From Azorinus chamasolen (taxonomy: Eukaryota; Mollusca; Bivalvia; Cardiida; Solecurtidae), in contig OY755251.1 of the NCBI GenBank assembly GCA_963576725.1, positions 40,436,192 through 40,500,191 of the forward strand: DNA of 64,000 bases, given 5' to 3'. The notes under the pieces were generated by a model. That model saw only the letters and a list, made by a program, of their open reading frames with translations. It made no database searches and was not told the DNA's origin. A program made the position numbers and the translations under genes. Of the stretch, positions 1 to 12,009 are shown piece after piece (the stretch's first letter is position 1; each line of letters begins with the position of its first letter).

Positions 1-2150
1 TTTTGAAAATCGCGTATTTTTGCGTATAAAATATATGACATCTCTGCAAATAATTACAGCACCAAAATGAAATTTATATTGCCGGAAAGAGCTAAACACT
101 ACCTTGCCGACTATTATAGTTTTACGTATATATGTATTTCTCAGTTAATTTTATAATGAAAAACTATCGGCGACGTCGTCATTTTTCCGCGGGTGAGATG
201 TAACACAAAACGGGTGTCTGCAATATTCAAAACCTATTTTATTGTTGCGTGTGTGTATATTTTTTCCGGGAAGTTCACCAGATGACGTTACGTCGTTTCA
301 GCTTCACGTTGCTACAACGTCCGGACAATAAAATAGTACATGAACAGTTACAATTCTATAAAATCAACAATGAGGAAAAGGAGAGATTTTAGAAATACAA
401 TCACCAACATGTTGAGTGTTATGTTGTATTCACAGCAAAATTAGGGTTTTTTAAAGTATCATTTATATGTTGTAAAAGTACATTTGATATGCTTAAAAAT
501 GATATATGTTAACCAGAAATTTAGTAACTGGAATAACGCGAAAAACGTGAATATAAATGTCTAGTCACTATGTAACACATGGGTAAAATGTCGACAAATT
601 ACCATAGTGTGTATCTTCGTTCTTAATTTGTGAAATTGTACCTGAACCAAACAAAAATATATTTGGAAGATAAAAACATAAACATAATAATATAATTTTC
701 GGGAAGTTCAAACAATATTTTGGTGCTTAATAGCGGAACTAAAAACATTTTTGCTCATAACTTTCTTAATATTTGAAGGATTTTAACAAAAAAAAAGACG
801 CATGCCTACACCTATCAACCGTACATCGTCTCATGTTCGGTTCGGGAAATTAGGATAGATAGAGTGTGCACAAAGTGGAAATGCGCAGTTTCCAGGATAA
901 AAACAGGTCAGTATACGCAGTTCCGGTTTACACAAAAAATATTCAACATATTGTACCAAGTCGTACATATAACGATGTATGGTTCATTGGAGCGGGTACT
1001 CGTCATTATGTCGTTAAATTCTTTCAAAAAGTATGAACGTTATAAAATATTTCCTACGTCGATTCCGTGCTGTTCGTATTACATCTTGTACAACGTTACG
1101 ATAGTTTGGTATCGACATTAGAAATGCTTGTATTTAAAGTATGTACAAATGAACGACAAGTAATAAATACATATTATTTGTATCGATAACAAATTGGTTT
1201 CAATTGTATACTATGTACATCTATTTAAATTATATCTTAAAGTTTGGTCCAAGATGTTGCTAATCACGCAAACTCGCCCTGTTTGACGTCGTAAAAGGAC
1301 ACCAGACGGCAACGTACTGTGGTTGCGATATTATTTTTCATAATGGCGTCATATCAACTGCAGTTCTAAAACCTCGAACAAACATTCACCACAGGTCACT
1401 GTAAACACATATCAAACATAAGGAAAATCGAGTGTTTATTTAATTGACAGAAATAGAACATGATTTGAAACCGCTGTTTCTGGTCTTATTAATACTATTT
1501 TTTCTTAATCCGTGTGTGTTAATATCATACTTTTTATATGAAAATGTCAGAAATTGTATTACTTTTAAATATCGGACAATTTATTTACAAACAACATGCT
1601 TTTGAGTAACACTGCTGACATCACGGCGTCGCAGTAACGGCGTTACGCATATTGACGTCAACAATGAACGTAACAAACGTCTTTGTTTTAAATTGCCATG
1701 TTATGTATACTTGCCAAATAAAATTATTATTATTATTAAATCGACATTCCGTCAATGACGACGTTGCTGTACCATAAGGCGAAGTCGTAGTCAATATGAT
1801 GTTTTAAACGGCGCCGTTACTTTATAAGTGATTTTTGCACTATTCTATTCTTTTCTATTCAACTGAGGTATAAATATGTCAATGGAATGTTTTCCCCTGA
1901 TGAATCGTCTGGCTGTATTGTTGATGTTTACTTTAAAAATGGGAGCATTTGAAATGAATGTTTGGTTCAAAGCTGGACCATTCATCTATTTTTTACGGAA
2001 TTGTATATGCCTCGTTGAAGGGTCTCTTATTCATCCTCAGTTTGCCTGATATACTAATAATTGCACGTAATTACGTAATAAATATTTTTAAAATCTCAGG
2101 AGATTGGTTCATTTACATAGAATACATTATTTGAAAAATGTAATGATAGC
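1..2150. other. AT-rich sequence without a recognisable gene
   Basis: Nothing coding is convincing on either strand. Open frames are short and of random composition. The stretch is AT-rich with scattered CG dinucleotides and a short ATT run near 1725-1738. No repeat family shared with the rest of the window was recognised here. Confidence 0.5.
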
Positions 2151-2406
2151 TTTCAATGATATTTTGATATAAGGTACAGTTTGGTCTTTGCATTTAAGTT
2201 CGGTAGTTGCCTTCCGGTTCTTAATTATTCTAGAATTTGTCAATCTCCGTTCTTTACTAAATCATCTTCTTCATCTAAATCATGCAAATGAATGTTTTGA
2301 ACGTTGCGAAATAATTCGGAACTGTAGGGTTATTTGTAGACTTTTAACACTTGCACTTTGTTGGTATTGTTTGTATTCAAAGCAGTCATTGACACATAGG
2401 GATAAC

Positions 2407-2453
2407 TTTGTCGTCGTCGTTGTCATCGTCGTCGTTGTCGTCGCTGACCGGTC
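2407..2453. repeat. GTC/GTT trinucleotide microsatellite
   Basis: An imperfect run of GTC and GTT triplets. It explains the polyvaline or polythreonine stretches in open frames here, which I do not regard as genes. Confidence 0.75.
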
Positions 2454-2715
2454 TGTATCTCCTAGTCTACTGAAGCCATTGAATTCAAACACATATGGAA
2501 CTGGCTTGATAAGAGGACGTGTCATGCACAATGTCCATAACTCTAGCTTAAGTATTTTTGGAGTTATTCCCCCTTTTTCATTTGTTCCGGCCAATAGGTC
2601 ATGTTCTACTGATGCCATTCAATTTAAACTTCACATATACCTGTCGAGAAGAAGTGTCAAGCACAAGGTCCATAGCTCTACTTTCAATATATATTTGAGT
2701 TGTTTTCCCTTTTCA
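2440..2715. repeat. degenerate tandem repeat, two units of about 130 bp
   Basis: Two successive segments share the same order of words: a GCCATT(G/C)AATT block, then ACACATAT or CACATATAC, then a GTGTCA..GCACAA(T/G)GTCCATA block, then a T-rich end. Divergence is high. Confidence 0.45.
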
Positions 2716-2889
2716 TATTTCCTGATCTGTCTGTAAATTCTTTACTACAAATGCAGTTGAGTTGTACGTAGCATCGTAGCTGGATTTATGGTATACCCAT
2801 ATACATGTATACATGTACTGCGATTGTGTCAAGTGTAAATTTGGTGGGAAGAGGGTCAGGACCCAGGCAGGCAGCACAGGTGCTCCGAG

Positions 2890-3345
2890 GAACACCTTTC
2901 TAGTTTTAAAAAGATAATGCCTGGAAAGTACCATTCGTGATGAGTTTGTGTGGGACATCTAAGTTACGCGTGTCTGTTTCTGAGACAATTGTACATATTT
3001 TCCTAGCAATGTTTTGTAGTATGCTCGTTTTTTATGCCTAGGGTGACTCGACAGAAAGTTAAAATATTGTTGAGAGTCAGTGTATCTTCGAAACACATCT
3101 CTACGGAGAGTTTCGTCTTGTTCAGTTAATAAGATGCCTACAATTTGGTAGTTTAAAATTGCTAAATTTCAGTGTAAATTGAATATCTGGTTGAAGACCA
3201 TTAATACGAAAACCAAAATCGTTAAGTTCATCTATTATTTCTTTCCAAATCATAAAACAATCGTCTACAAATCTCTTCCAAGTTTTCCTTACGTAGTTTG
3301 CAATTTCAGAATGTTCCAGTTTTATATACAGTTGTGCCTCCACGT
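2890..3345 (-). pseudogene. Penelope-like reverse transcriptase remnant
   Basis: Translating the minus strand from about 3345 down to 2890 gives pieces of a Penelope-like (PLE) reverse transcriptase in changing frames. First comes WKRFVDDCFMIWK, which matches the RT catalytic box (the usual YVDD reads FVDD here), followed by ING-LQPDIQFTLKFSN-KLP. Then, near 3120-3015, comes RRYTDSQQYFNFLSSHPRHKKR, the conserved TDSxQYLxFxSxHPxHxKR block. It ends with KICTIVSETDTRN. These blocks stand in the order known for PLEs between the RT palm and the thumb. The frame shifts between blocks and there are no flanking parts, so this is a dead fragment. The family assignment comes from remembered PLE motifs; a protein search would settle it. 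Confidence 0.7.
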
Positions 3346-3758
3346 TTCATAATAAAAGAGTAGTTTGATTAGTTCGGCACAACGTTGACATTTATCGTAA
3401 TTTGTGTATAGTTTTCATCGTTAAAAGAAATGTTATTGGTTTTCAGATCGTCCTTATACCATTTTAATAATTAGAGAATCGTCTATGGATTAAGCCTGTT
3501 TGAAATTGTTTCTATGCCTAGTTCGTGAGGGATCACTAGCTAAAACGCAAAGCGATTAGTTTGTTATTATTTCTTGCAATTGCCATATATAGTACATATC
3601 GCTCGATGCTTTGACGGACTTAAGAAAATGTGAACTGAAATAAGTGTTTTCTCATGAATGAGCAGTAACTCATCAATGTCGCTTTGGAGAAAACCAAGCA
3701 AATTATATATTAGTGCATAGGCCCTGAACATGATTTTATTTGTGGTGACAACATTAAC

Positions 3759-3833
3759 TGAATACAAAGACATTTTAAATCGCAAGACGAACCGTATCGG
3801 TTCGTCTTGCGATTTCAAATGTCTTTGTTCAGC
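3759..3833. repeat. long near-perfect palindrome (hairpin, arms about 35 bp)
   Basis: The sequence around AAATCGCAAGACGAACCG is followed after a 3-bp spacer by its reverse complement. Pairing continues out through CAAAGACATTT and CTGAA with only a few mismatches or indels. No other copy was seen in this window. Confidence 0.85.
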
Positions 3834-4363
3834 CTAGTAGGTACAGCTTTAAGAAAGGGAGTCTGCGGATTTGATACCCGAATCGACAAGACGTTGAACA
3901 GTGCCTTAATAACTTATCGTTCGTTGAGTGCTACAAAATATAATTAGCAGACCCGATACCAGTTTATAGCGTGACTGGGTGTGGTACAAGACATGATATG
4001 CTATCACATGGTGATATCGCACTATATCCGTCTCCAATAGGCGCACCCTTTCCATATAACCGAAGTGCATCGAATGTTAAATACAACGAGCACCACAAAC
4101 ACACATACCTCACACAAACACATATACATAAACCAAATCTTTATCTCATATTATAAGTTTGGTCTGTAACACATCGAGGTCCAGATCTGCCGTTGGTGTT
4201 GTCTAATCAAGGTATGCGTCGCATACAGAGCTAGCAAATGATAGGTCAAAGACAATGAACATCCCAATCAGACACCATATAGGAAACACAACGGTTGATC
4301 TGGAACTGGACTGGCAATAATTTCAGTGTACACATTACCCTCCTATTGACAACAAAATATTAC

Positions 4364-4681
4364 CTGCGATAAATCATCTCTATCACAGAATATGGCATCA
4401 CTATTCTCAAAAAAGTTTCCGTCGTTTACGTCACTGCTATTGACGAAGTTTAATAAGCATTGTTTCTGTACTCCGGTGTATTGCCAGGATTTGCACATTT
4501 TGATAAAGTGACATTCTCTTGCACATTCTACAAAGTCGCTAACTTCATACCAGTCAAACCATGAATAACCAAGTCCCACTCCACGTTTACACCGTTGTGA
4601 GCTGAAGTAGGATATGGAGGGCTCAAGGTCACCTTTTGTCAGGAACAATGTCACAAGAAGGAGTGTAAATAAAGATACCAT
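4364..4681 (-). CDS. first exon of a secreted PAN/apple-domain protein
   Basis: The exon starts with ATG at 4681 and encodes 106 residues before a consensus donor, CAG|GTAATA, at 4364/4363 (phase 0). Reading on through the donor meets a stop after six codons, which supports splicing there. Residues 1-17 are a clear signal peptide: one Lys-free hydrophobic stretch MVSLFTLLLVTLFLTKG. The rest has the cysteine spacing of a PAN/apple fold: a Cys near residue 30, then ECARECHFIKMCKSWQY (three Cys), a Cys in QKQCLLNF, and a late FCDRDD. PAN domains bind proteins or carbohydrates in secreted or adhesive proteins, and lineage-specific families are common in molluscs. Further exons should lie below 4360 on the minus strand, but I could not identify them. 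No neighbour is related. A single-exon remnant is possible, but the intact frame, signal peptide and donor argue for a living gene. Confidence 0.6.
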
Positions 4682-4699
4682 TTTGTTAAGGAAACGCGA

Positions 4700-6060
4700 T
4701 TAGATATACACAATAAATAAATGTTTTCCAAGTATTCCTCATAATGGACAACATTGAACTATATAGTTCTCTGGAATTTATACAAATGGTAAAAAGTCCT
4801 ATAAGGAGAGCCACATATTAAAAGACATTGCACTTATCAAACATGAAACAGCACACTGCAAGCACAGCGCAAGTCCAGAAAAGCGTTTGTAACACAATAT
4901 ATGAGTGTGGTCTACATTGTGTTTGAGCATTTGATTTGCAAATGTAGTCATCCACGAGTAGAAGTCAGACAATGTAGATCATGATAAGAAGCTGCATCTC
5001 AGGCAATTGATTTGTATCTACTCTGTTTATGGACATTGCATCTATTCCACAGGCACTGATGGTGTGATAATAAACATATATCAAGAGAATTTTAACACCA
5101 TTAGTAAAATCCACTATATACAGAGTAACCCACTAATGTGCAACTCAATCGTTTCAGTAATAATGACAGTCTGGAAAAATATTGAACTGGCTGCGTGTCT
5201 ATGGGCCAGAGGATGTATTTGTAAGCTAACCAACATCTGAGGTTAAATATTGATCGTATTTCTAACCTCAGTAAAAAAGACGTTAAACTCGTTTCAGCTG
5301 AAATATTTGCCAATTAAACCACTTAAACTTAACATACACAAGGAGCTTTATTGGCAAAACATTAATCATGGATTAATATTGACAATTTGTATTGCAGAAT
5401 AACGTAGAATTTTGTTAAGTAGTAAGGCGAAAATATGATTTGAAAACGGCTTGATTTGTTGACGACAAATACCCTTAATGAGAGGTGCTACCCACGTCAC
5501 GAACGCATGCATCTAATACCGTGCAACATAAGTATTTTAATTCAAAGAAGTGTTGTTCAGATACCAATTTTAAGTTGTGGACCCAGTCAAACCTACTGTA
5601 AATATGAGCATTAAGGAATCCTAAAAACAGAGTCACAGCAAACGAAGAACATTCATGCACATATATTTCACACCTATAGAGATATTCCTAAACGCCGACA
5701 CCACTCTATTGGTAGAGCCGTAAAACTCAACGAAAACAAACGGCAAGATGAGACGACATACTTTACGGAAGAGTGTTAGACATACCTTCTCGAACCGCAT
5801 CTGTTGGACATGCTCACTTCGACACTAAACGGGACAGCATGGAATCCTGCGACATCAAAAGGGCCACGTAGCTCCAAACTTAAAAGAATTTAATAAGCAC
5901 CGAGACACAGCACTTGAAGAGCGCTCATACACACATATAACACACATATACGCAATAATATATGCAATTGTTTGAACGATGGACGATACAAAGTTTGTAC
6001 AAAACATAGGTTGAAAACAGAATACCGACGGGAACTATGCCAAATAACCACAGCATGTAC
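4700..6060. other. intergenic sequence, nothing recognised
   Basis: The upstream side of the minus-strand PAN exon. A TATA-like ATATAG lies about 75 bp before its ATG, but I cannot defend a promoter. Open frames up to about 5.66 kb are short and show no family motifs. Confidence 0.4.
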
Positions 6061-6061
6061 C

Positions 6062-6150
6062 TTCAACGAGACAATACGTGAGTGAGTGACTTGGGTTTTA
6101 CATCCCATCAACAGTATTTGAGTTATTTGCAGACTGCACCCGCAATAAGT
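6062..6150 (-). mobile_element. SINE 3'-end fragment
   Basis: GTGAGTGA.TTGG and CAACAGTATTTGAGTTATTT plus GCAGACTGCACCCGCA match the 3' part of the complete SINE at 16470-16775 in the same orientation. The tRNA-related head is missing, so this is a truncated copy. Confidence 0.65.
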
Positions 6151-6186
6151 TTAATTCTGATGCCAATCACAGATGTAAAATACAAC

Positions 6187-6427
6187 TACAGTTGAACTTC
6201 GATATCTCGAACTCGAGATTGTTCTCAAATGTATCACTACGCATATTGCAAACACATGCGGCAGATTAATACAGGTCGAATGTAATGTTGAAAGCTCCTA
6301 CAGGAGCTTTCAGCATTACGTTCGATCTTCAATAAGCTGTGAACTTTTGAAAATAACTCGAACTTCTGTTATATCGAAGTAATTCTATGGCCTATTGAAG
6401 ACCGAGATATCGACTGTCAACTGTATA
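6187..6427. mobile_element. foldback MITE
   Basis: The left end (TACAGTTGAACTTCGATATCTCG) and right end (CGAGATATCGACTGTCAACTGTA) form an imperfect terminal inverted repeat flanked by TA. The centre holds a second palindrome, GAAAGCTCCTACAGGAGCTTTC, extended by ATTAC/GTAAT. No coding capacity. Confidence 0.75.
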
Positions 6428-6608
6428 TATTTAGTATACTATTCTTTCGGTGTATTCCAATTGTAACTCTCTTTATATACGCATGACTACATATATCGTA
6501 CGACTACATATTTCATAATCATCATAATACTCGAGTAGAATTTTATTATAGTTTTGAAAAAGAGTGGCATTGTCCTGGCAAACATCTCATAAAAGGGTGC
6601 ACACATAT

Positions 6609-6816
6609 ACAGTAGAACCCCTCTAATGCTACCACTTAATGAATAAACATAAGTGTCTTAATAGGCAGGCGTTTGCTTAATGCAGGGCAAAAGTAATGCG
6701 GAAAGCTCCTCTAGGAGCTTTCTGCATTACTTTTGTCCTGTATTAAGCTACCACCTGCAGCTATCACCCAGAATTATAACTCTTTTGGGTGGTCGCATTA
6801 GCGGTGTTTTACTGTA
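6609..6816. mobile_element. foldback MITE, family M2 (most complete copy)
   Basis: The ends TACAGTAGAACCCCTCTAATGC and GCATTAGCGGTGTTTTACTGTA are inverted. The inner arms read GCTTAATGCAGGGCAAAAGTAATGC and its near reverse complement around a GAAAGCTCCTCTAGGAGCTTTC core. The whole unit can fold into one long cruciform. Related copies lie at 43.7, 52.1, 56.7 and 63.8 kb. Confidence 0.8.
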
Positions 6817-7096
6817 CAACCAATTTAATATGTAATTTAATATGACCGTTATACTATATTCTCATCTTTAATACAAGGCACAATGTAGCGTTCACATAGT
6901 ATGCTCTAGATTTTAACTATTAAAGAATTTTAATCATTTTACATCGCTCCAGCAAATGTTATGCATCTTTCATATTAAAGCACTACCTTTCTGTCAATTA
7001 AAATGGTCAAGCTGATTTGTTTTGATGAACAGCATTTTGAATATGTTACATATTTCAGATATAACGTGCCACACATTAGCGACACTTTAAACATTT

Positions 7097-7445
7097 TTAA
7101 TAAAAATTCAAGTTATTAAGACGATATTTTGAATTTGAATAATCCTTATTTTGAAAATGTGATTTATTCAATTTAACCAAAAGAACTGCCATTAAACAAA
7201 GCGAATCAATCTGAATCATATCTTCATTTTTAGATTTGAATCTTTGAATCTCACTCGTTAGTAAATATAATTGCAATCTACGAACGCTACTGCAAATAGG
7301 CATTTCTCAACCAGTATTTTATGGGGGTGTTATCTACAAGCTTACGAAAATTCGGGGTCATATCCAGTTTCGTTATTTGTTTATAAAACGCATTAAAACC
7401 TTTAAGAAGAAAGGTTATGATCGCATTATATTGCAACGCACAACA
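7097..7445 (+). mobile_element. family-R RT element fragment with internal deletion
   Basis: The DNA matches 12750-13330 closely but lacks the middle. It begins in the YLDD region (RACGATATTTTGAATTTG), runs through the PKEL-xLNKAN block, then jumps to the segment GTAAATATAA-TGCAATCTA of the C-terminal part and ends near the genomic word ATTATATTGCAACGCA. Frames are broken. It is a dead, internally deleted copy. Confidence 0.7.
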
Positions 7446-7449
7446 TTTT

Positions 7450-7480
7450 TTAGGTTTCGGATTACTTTCCGAAACCTAAT
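7450..7480. repeat. short perfect hairpin
   Basis: TTAGGTTTCGGA and TCCGAAACCTAA are separated by TTACTT. It sits exactly at the end of the preceding RT fragment, so it may be a boundary structure of another small insertion. Confidence 0.7.
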
Positions 7481-7489
7481 AGTAATGCA

Positions 7490-8800
7490 TCCCCATGGCA
7501 TGCCTCAAGCAAATTTATAAAGAAATTCATATCCCATAATTCGCAATCAGACCACTGTTATACTACGAAATATCGATTTATGCTTACAATGTATACGTTC
7601 ATTTGCCCAAATGCAGAAATTTTGAATGGTTTAACGTTGACAGAATGTTTATCACGTAGCGCCGATTAAACGATTTAGTTGTCTACGGGTGTATTTAACC
7701 CGTATTTCTACTTTCATTTTGCCAAAAATGTGATTTTGCTAACACCCCTAGACACAAATATAGTTCCAAGTGCAATGCGTTGGATAAACGATATCGATAA
7801 TTGTTCATTTGGTATTTGTGTCAATTATTAAAATGCGGATGAAAGTGTTTCAATTAACAATAATTTTGCCATGTAAAATGTTACATTATATGATAAATTT
7901 GGTCGCGTACGAATATATACCACAGAGCGCCGGTAAAAATGGCCCAGAAAGTAATCGACTTCTGAAAGTCGGGCTGATATTTTGAAATCTACAAGCATTT
8001 CTTGAATTTGTCGGATTGGTACAGACAACGTTACGGAGAAAACAGTAATGAATAATGGTCGGAACATCGTCAATCTCTGCACATTACACACGAACTATGG
8101 GAATGAAGATAACGACTGGTATTGCAAGATACAGTCTAAACACCCGATATGACGGGTATGACTCATATCCGCGGATATGAATTTCGCAGCCTAAATTCGG
8201 CCACAATTTAAGCATTATTTTTTTTATTAGAAAAACCTTTTATCGAGCTTATTGGCTAATATTGTCCATATTCATTATTTGAAATACGTAAATTTAATAT
8301 TCAGTACATACTAAGTAGTTATAGTTGAAGATAAAAAAAATCATAATATTCGGCACGAAGGAGCACGGACCGTAGTGAAACGTCCCGGAGATATATGGAT
8401 AACATTGAGTCTCAAAAGCAATCTGTATTCTGAATGCATCAGAAGTATTTATGTTGAGTTTGGAAGATCATAATTATATTTTTACATCATGTGTGACAAG
8501 CATCGTAAACATTGATAATAGACTTTTCAGTTCTCTAAGATCCATGTTTATAATGTGTGTAATGTCTTAGGAGACTTGATACCAGGTTGTAAGCATTTAA
8601 GGATAATTACTCCAATTATAGAAAGTTAGTAGTTATAAAAGAGATATAATGGAATTATTTTATTGTATGTTTTACATAATGTTAATTATAACATATGCTG
8701 AACGTATATAATTCTTGACAATTTTTTGTTTGTAGTGTGTGTTTAAGCTTTTTCCCCAGCATTAATCTGTGTTAACATACAAGCATGCTGTTATTTTCAC
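7490..8800. other. gene-free sequence
   Basis: Only short random open frames. No repeat family shared with other parts of the window was recognised. Confidence 0.4.
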
Positions 8801-8811
8801 CCCTGGTATAT

Positions 8812-8960
8812 AATAATGTCCCAAAATGAAGTAGAGGGACATATTGTGTTTGCTCCGTTTCTTATTCTTATTATTCTTTCTTCCGATTCTGATTCTTCCA
8901 ATTCTTCTTCTTCCGTCGTGAACTTGTCCAACGCATTTCTCAGTAAGACTATGTAATTGT
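8812..8960 (+). mobile_element. MITE end with GTCCC/GGGAC terminal hairpin
   Basis: The end ATGTCCCAAAATG..AGAGGGACAT is a hairpin, followed by ATTGTGTTTGCTCC and a TTCTTATT-rich stretch. The same order, inverted, occurs at 63905-63985. A non-autonomous element end; the other end was not located. Confidence 0.55.
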
Positions 8961-9012
8961 CCGATCCTAATGAAACTTCATATGAATATTGCTTGATACA
9001 TGCAGATGTACA

Positions 9013-9320
9013 GGTGGCGGTGGTCTAGTGGTAACGCGCTTGACTATCAGTCCGGAGGTCCGGGGTTGAAATCCCGGTTCCACCCGGAAATCAGAGACGC
9101 TTTTCCGTGTCTCCCACCCGCACATACTCTGGAGAGATAACCAGGGGTTAAATGGGTACCTGTGATGGTCACTCGCCGGTACTGCGGCTGCATGACTGCG
9201 CCATATGTTAGCAGTGCTCAATATTGTAGGCCAATGACTCAATGACCAGGGGAGTAAATGTACAGTCGGCTGAGCGGTCATTCGGACTGAAAGTAGACTA
9301 TAACTAGGTACTTTACTTTT
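9013..9320 (+). mobile_element. tRNA-derived SINE
   Basis: The first about 75 bp read as a tRNA-like head: an A-box-like TGGTCTAGTGGTAACGCG, a plausible anticodon arm, and a B box GGGGTTGAAATCCCGG. A non-tRNA body follows and a T-rich end lies near 9310-9325. The head shows substitutions against a functional tRNA (the B box has GAAAT where GANTC would be usual) and the body is attached, so it is a SINE and not a tRNA gene. It differs from the SINE at 16470. Confidence 0.75.
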
Positions 9321-9339
9321 TTTACACCCCACTTTTTAG

Positions 9340-10000
9340 TTTTGAAAATCACCATAACTAAATGGTTGGCTATAATTGGTCGAAATTTAGATATTGTTTG
9401 GAGAAGTTATATATCATTCGATTTTTTGCTGAAAATTGGTATCATGGGATATTTTAGTACTCCAAATCAATTGGTATGTGTTTCGAAAGTACATGTATTG
9501 GTTGATTTTGCTAAAAATTGGTATGGCGGGTTATTTTGGGACTCAGGACTAATTTGTAGGTCTTTTTAAAGAATTGGTTGCCATGGTAACTGAATGGTGG
9601 CTCTGATTGTTCGAAAATTTAGATCTTTTTCGACAAATTCAGATATTGTTCGATTTTGCCGAAAATTGGTATGTCGGGATATTTTGACACTCAGAATTGA
9701 TTGGTATGTCTTTCGAAATAACTTGTTGGTATTGAAATTGATTGGTCAAAATTTTCAAATTTGCTGAAAATTGCCATTTAGGGGTATTTAGGTACCCCAA
9801 ACTCAGTCAAGTTGTTTTGAAATACTTGGTTGCCATGGTAATGGAGTGGTGTCCTCTGAATGGGTCACAATTTACATATTAGATTTTTCGGAAAATTGGT
9901 CAGTAGGGATATATATGCAGTTGTTTCAAAAGTGTTGGTAACCACGTGATCACTAATGGCCTGTTATTGGTTGAAATTTAGATATTTTGCTCATCAATAC
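9340..10000. repeat. degenerate tandem repeat, period about 125-130 bp
   Basis: Recurring words in constant order: GAAAATTGGTAT-GGGATATTTT, ACTC-GAATTGATTGGTATG, TTTCGAAA, GGTTGCCATGGTAACTG-TGG, then ATTGGTCGAAATTTAGAT. About five diverged units. Open frames through it are repeat artefacts. Confidence 0.65.
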
Positions 10001-10696
10001 CAGTTGTAAGTTTCGTTTAGGGGACATTCTGCAACATATTCTGTTACAATTAGATCTTGTTAACTGTATGATATTTAGATTCACATGGTATATATAATTT
10101 ATCCAAACTTGGTTGTAGTGTATAGATGGATAAGTGATTGATGCACGCCAAATACTGTTACTAGTAACACCAGTTAATAGCAGAAATATGACCATTTGTC
10201 CAGATAGCCATATAGGAAATGTGACTGTTAGAAGTCATATCTTGGAACAGCCTGCTCAGATTTCATTTAAATTTGACGGGGTATTTACATGGATAGGTGC
10301 ACGAGGCACATTATATGACGCCAACGTCGGCAAAATAGTAATAGAGTAATGGACCTTTACTGCATTCAAATATCAATTTAAGCAAACTTCAGGCACACAG
10401 TGGCAAATTGAGCTATTGGAACTGCACTGTGTGCTACTAGTCATCAATTTATTTCTTTAAACAATATCTAAAACACTGACAGGATTTTCAGAAAAGTTCA
10501 CAGCAATTATGTTCAGATGACCTGTCAATTTTAACAAACAGTTCCATTAAACACCATTTTAGTTCAGGAAATAATGCTTTAGAGGTAATCTTACTACGTA
10601 TCAATGGTACCGGTCCTTCCCTACCAAGCTTTTTCGTATTGTATAGTCACAATCGACATATATTTGGTCCGAAACCTTCAGTACTGTCAGTACTTT

Positions 10697-11275
10697 GATT
10701 GATTATCGACCCTGTCACAGTCGGTAGCTACGCTTCCCTCTTTGCTTGCGCGATGACAGGCCGAGGGTAGCACTCTATGATGGTATCGGGATGAGCTTAC
10801 CAGACTCATGTATCACTTTTCCCCGTCGTGCCCTTAACGGTTTCCCTGCAGGTGCTCTGACTCCAGCAAAGTCATTAAGTACATATTTGACAGATTTGCA
10901 CAGTTATCATGCTATGTTTTACATATTGACATGCGTTTACCGTCTTCTATGTTGTGGGGTAAGTCCGATGGGGATACCTTTATTTACACTATTTGTAAAA
11001 GTAGGGTGACTTTGAGAGAAGTGTGACGTCCGTGAAATGGTCTAAACCCCCAGTGGTGATTTTGCTACTGACCGTGCCAAGGCACTCTCTGTGTCACCCG
11101 TGCGTTTGTTTGTCTTGTGTCTTTGTACTTGTACTTTTGTTTATGTGTAGAATGTTTATCTCTAGTTCTTGTGTGTTTGTTGGTGTTTTCTGTGTTCATC
11201 TCGTGTATGTGCGTGTGTATGATGTGTTGTTGTTGTTGTTGTTGTGTGTATGTACATGTTTTAAACCATTTGTGC
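10697..11275 (+). mobile_element. family-R RT element, 5'-truncated 3' region
   Basis: It starts with ATCGACCCTGTCACAGTCGG, the DNA for the VDPFTVG..YA end of the family-R protein seen at 50.3 kb, and follows the 3' region of the copy at 13330-14010 word by word (GATGACAGGCCGAG, GGGATGAGCTTACCAGACTC, GTCGTGCCCTTAACGG). It ends in the GT-rich tail with GTTGTTGTTGTTG. A 5'-truncated retrotransposed copy. Confidence 0.7.
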
Positions 11276-11289
11276 CCATAATCCCATAT

Positions 11290-11365
11290 ATTAGACATAG
11301 GCCAACAATGTAGACTATGATCAGACGCCGCATCATGCGGCGTCTGATCAGAGTCTACACTGTTT
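11290..11365. repeat. dispersed palindrome, GATCAGACG family
   Basis: A perfect 31-bp palindrome, GATCAGACGCCGCAT..ATGCGGCGTCTGATC, flanked by GTAGACTAT on the left and AGAGTCTACACTGTTTGCTG on the right. Related units are at 20212, 25885, 26108, 27355-27700, 35935 and 63410. Confidence 0.85.
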
Positions 11366-11399
11366 GCTGATAAGAATTTCAATATAAAACAAAACGAAA

Positions 11400-11990
11400 T
11401 TGAAATTTAAGGCCAGTCATCCCTTAGATAAAAATGGACTAATCAAATATATAACCATGGAAGAACCCACTGGGCCCAAATAGTTTAAGATGTTAAAATG
11501 GCCCATGTGATGGGACATCAACTTATAAATTCTGTACATCTTTAGTTTATTTGTAAAAGACTTACAAAATGTCATATTACAGCAAAACGTACTTTAATGT
11601 CAGATTTGTGTTTGTTACTCTTGTTATCGTACTCATAATCGTTTCTCTAAAGTTACTTTAGTACGTTACGGATATGCCATATATCGTCAGATTATTGGTA
11701 TTACCCTGCCCATCTGCATCTGTAAGAGGGACCTCATTTTATATATGACGCCTGATACACAGACATATTCCTTAAATGCCTTCAGTGAAATATCTTGATA
11801 TTTAGATGGCATATGTATTGTTGATAATTCATTTTGAATACCCTTTTTATTTCTTTACACCAACAGCAACAACAATACAATAAAACATACCATTCAGACA
11901 GTTAGGAAATTTCTACTGTCTGGTATCAATTATGGACTTTCATGTCTCCTTATATGTACTAGTATATTTGAGAAACGGAATGTCCTTAAA
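11400..11990. other. gene-free sequence
   Basis: No coding or repeat signal recognised apart from short A-rich runs. Confidence 0.35.
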
Positions 11991-12009
11991 AGTTCATTAC
12001 CCTCGTCTA

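Noticed and set aside
2188..2736. 182-residue frame with polyvaline
   Set aside because: Generated by the GTC microsatellite and the tandem repeat next to it.
9013..9087. tRNA gene
   Set aside because: The tRNA-like head has B-box substitutions and is fused to a SINE body, so it is a retroposon.
10134..10349. 71-residue open frame after a CAG acceptor-like site
   Set aside because: No motif, no partner exon, and length expected by chance.
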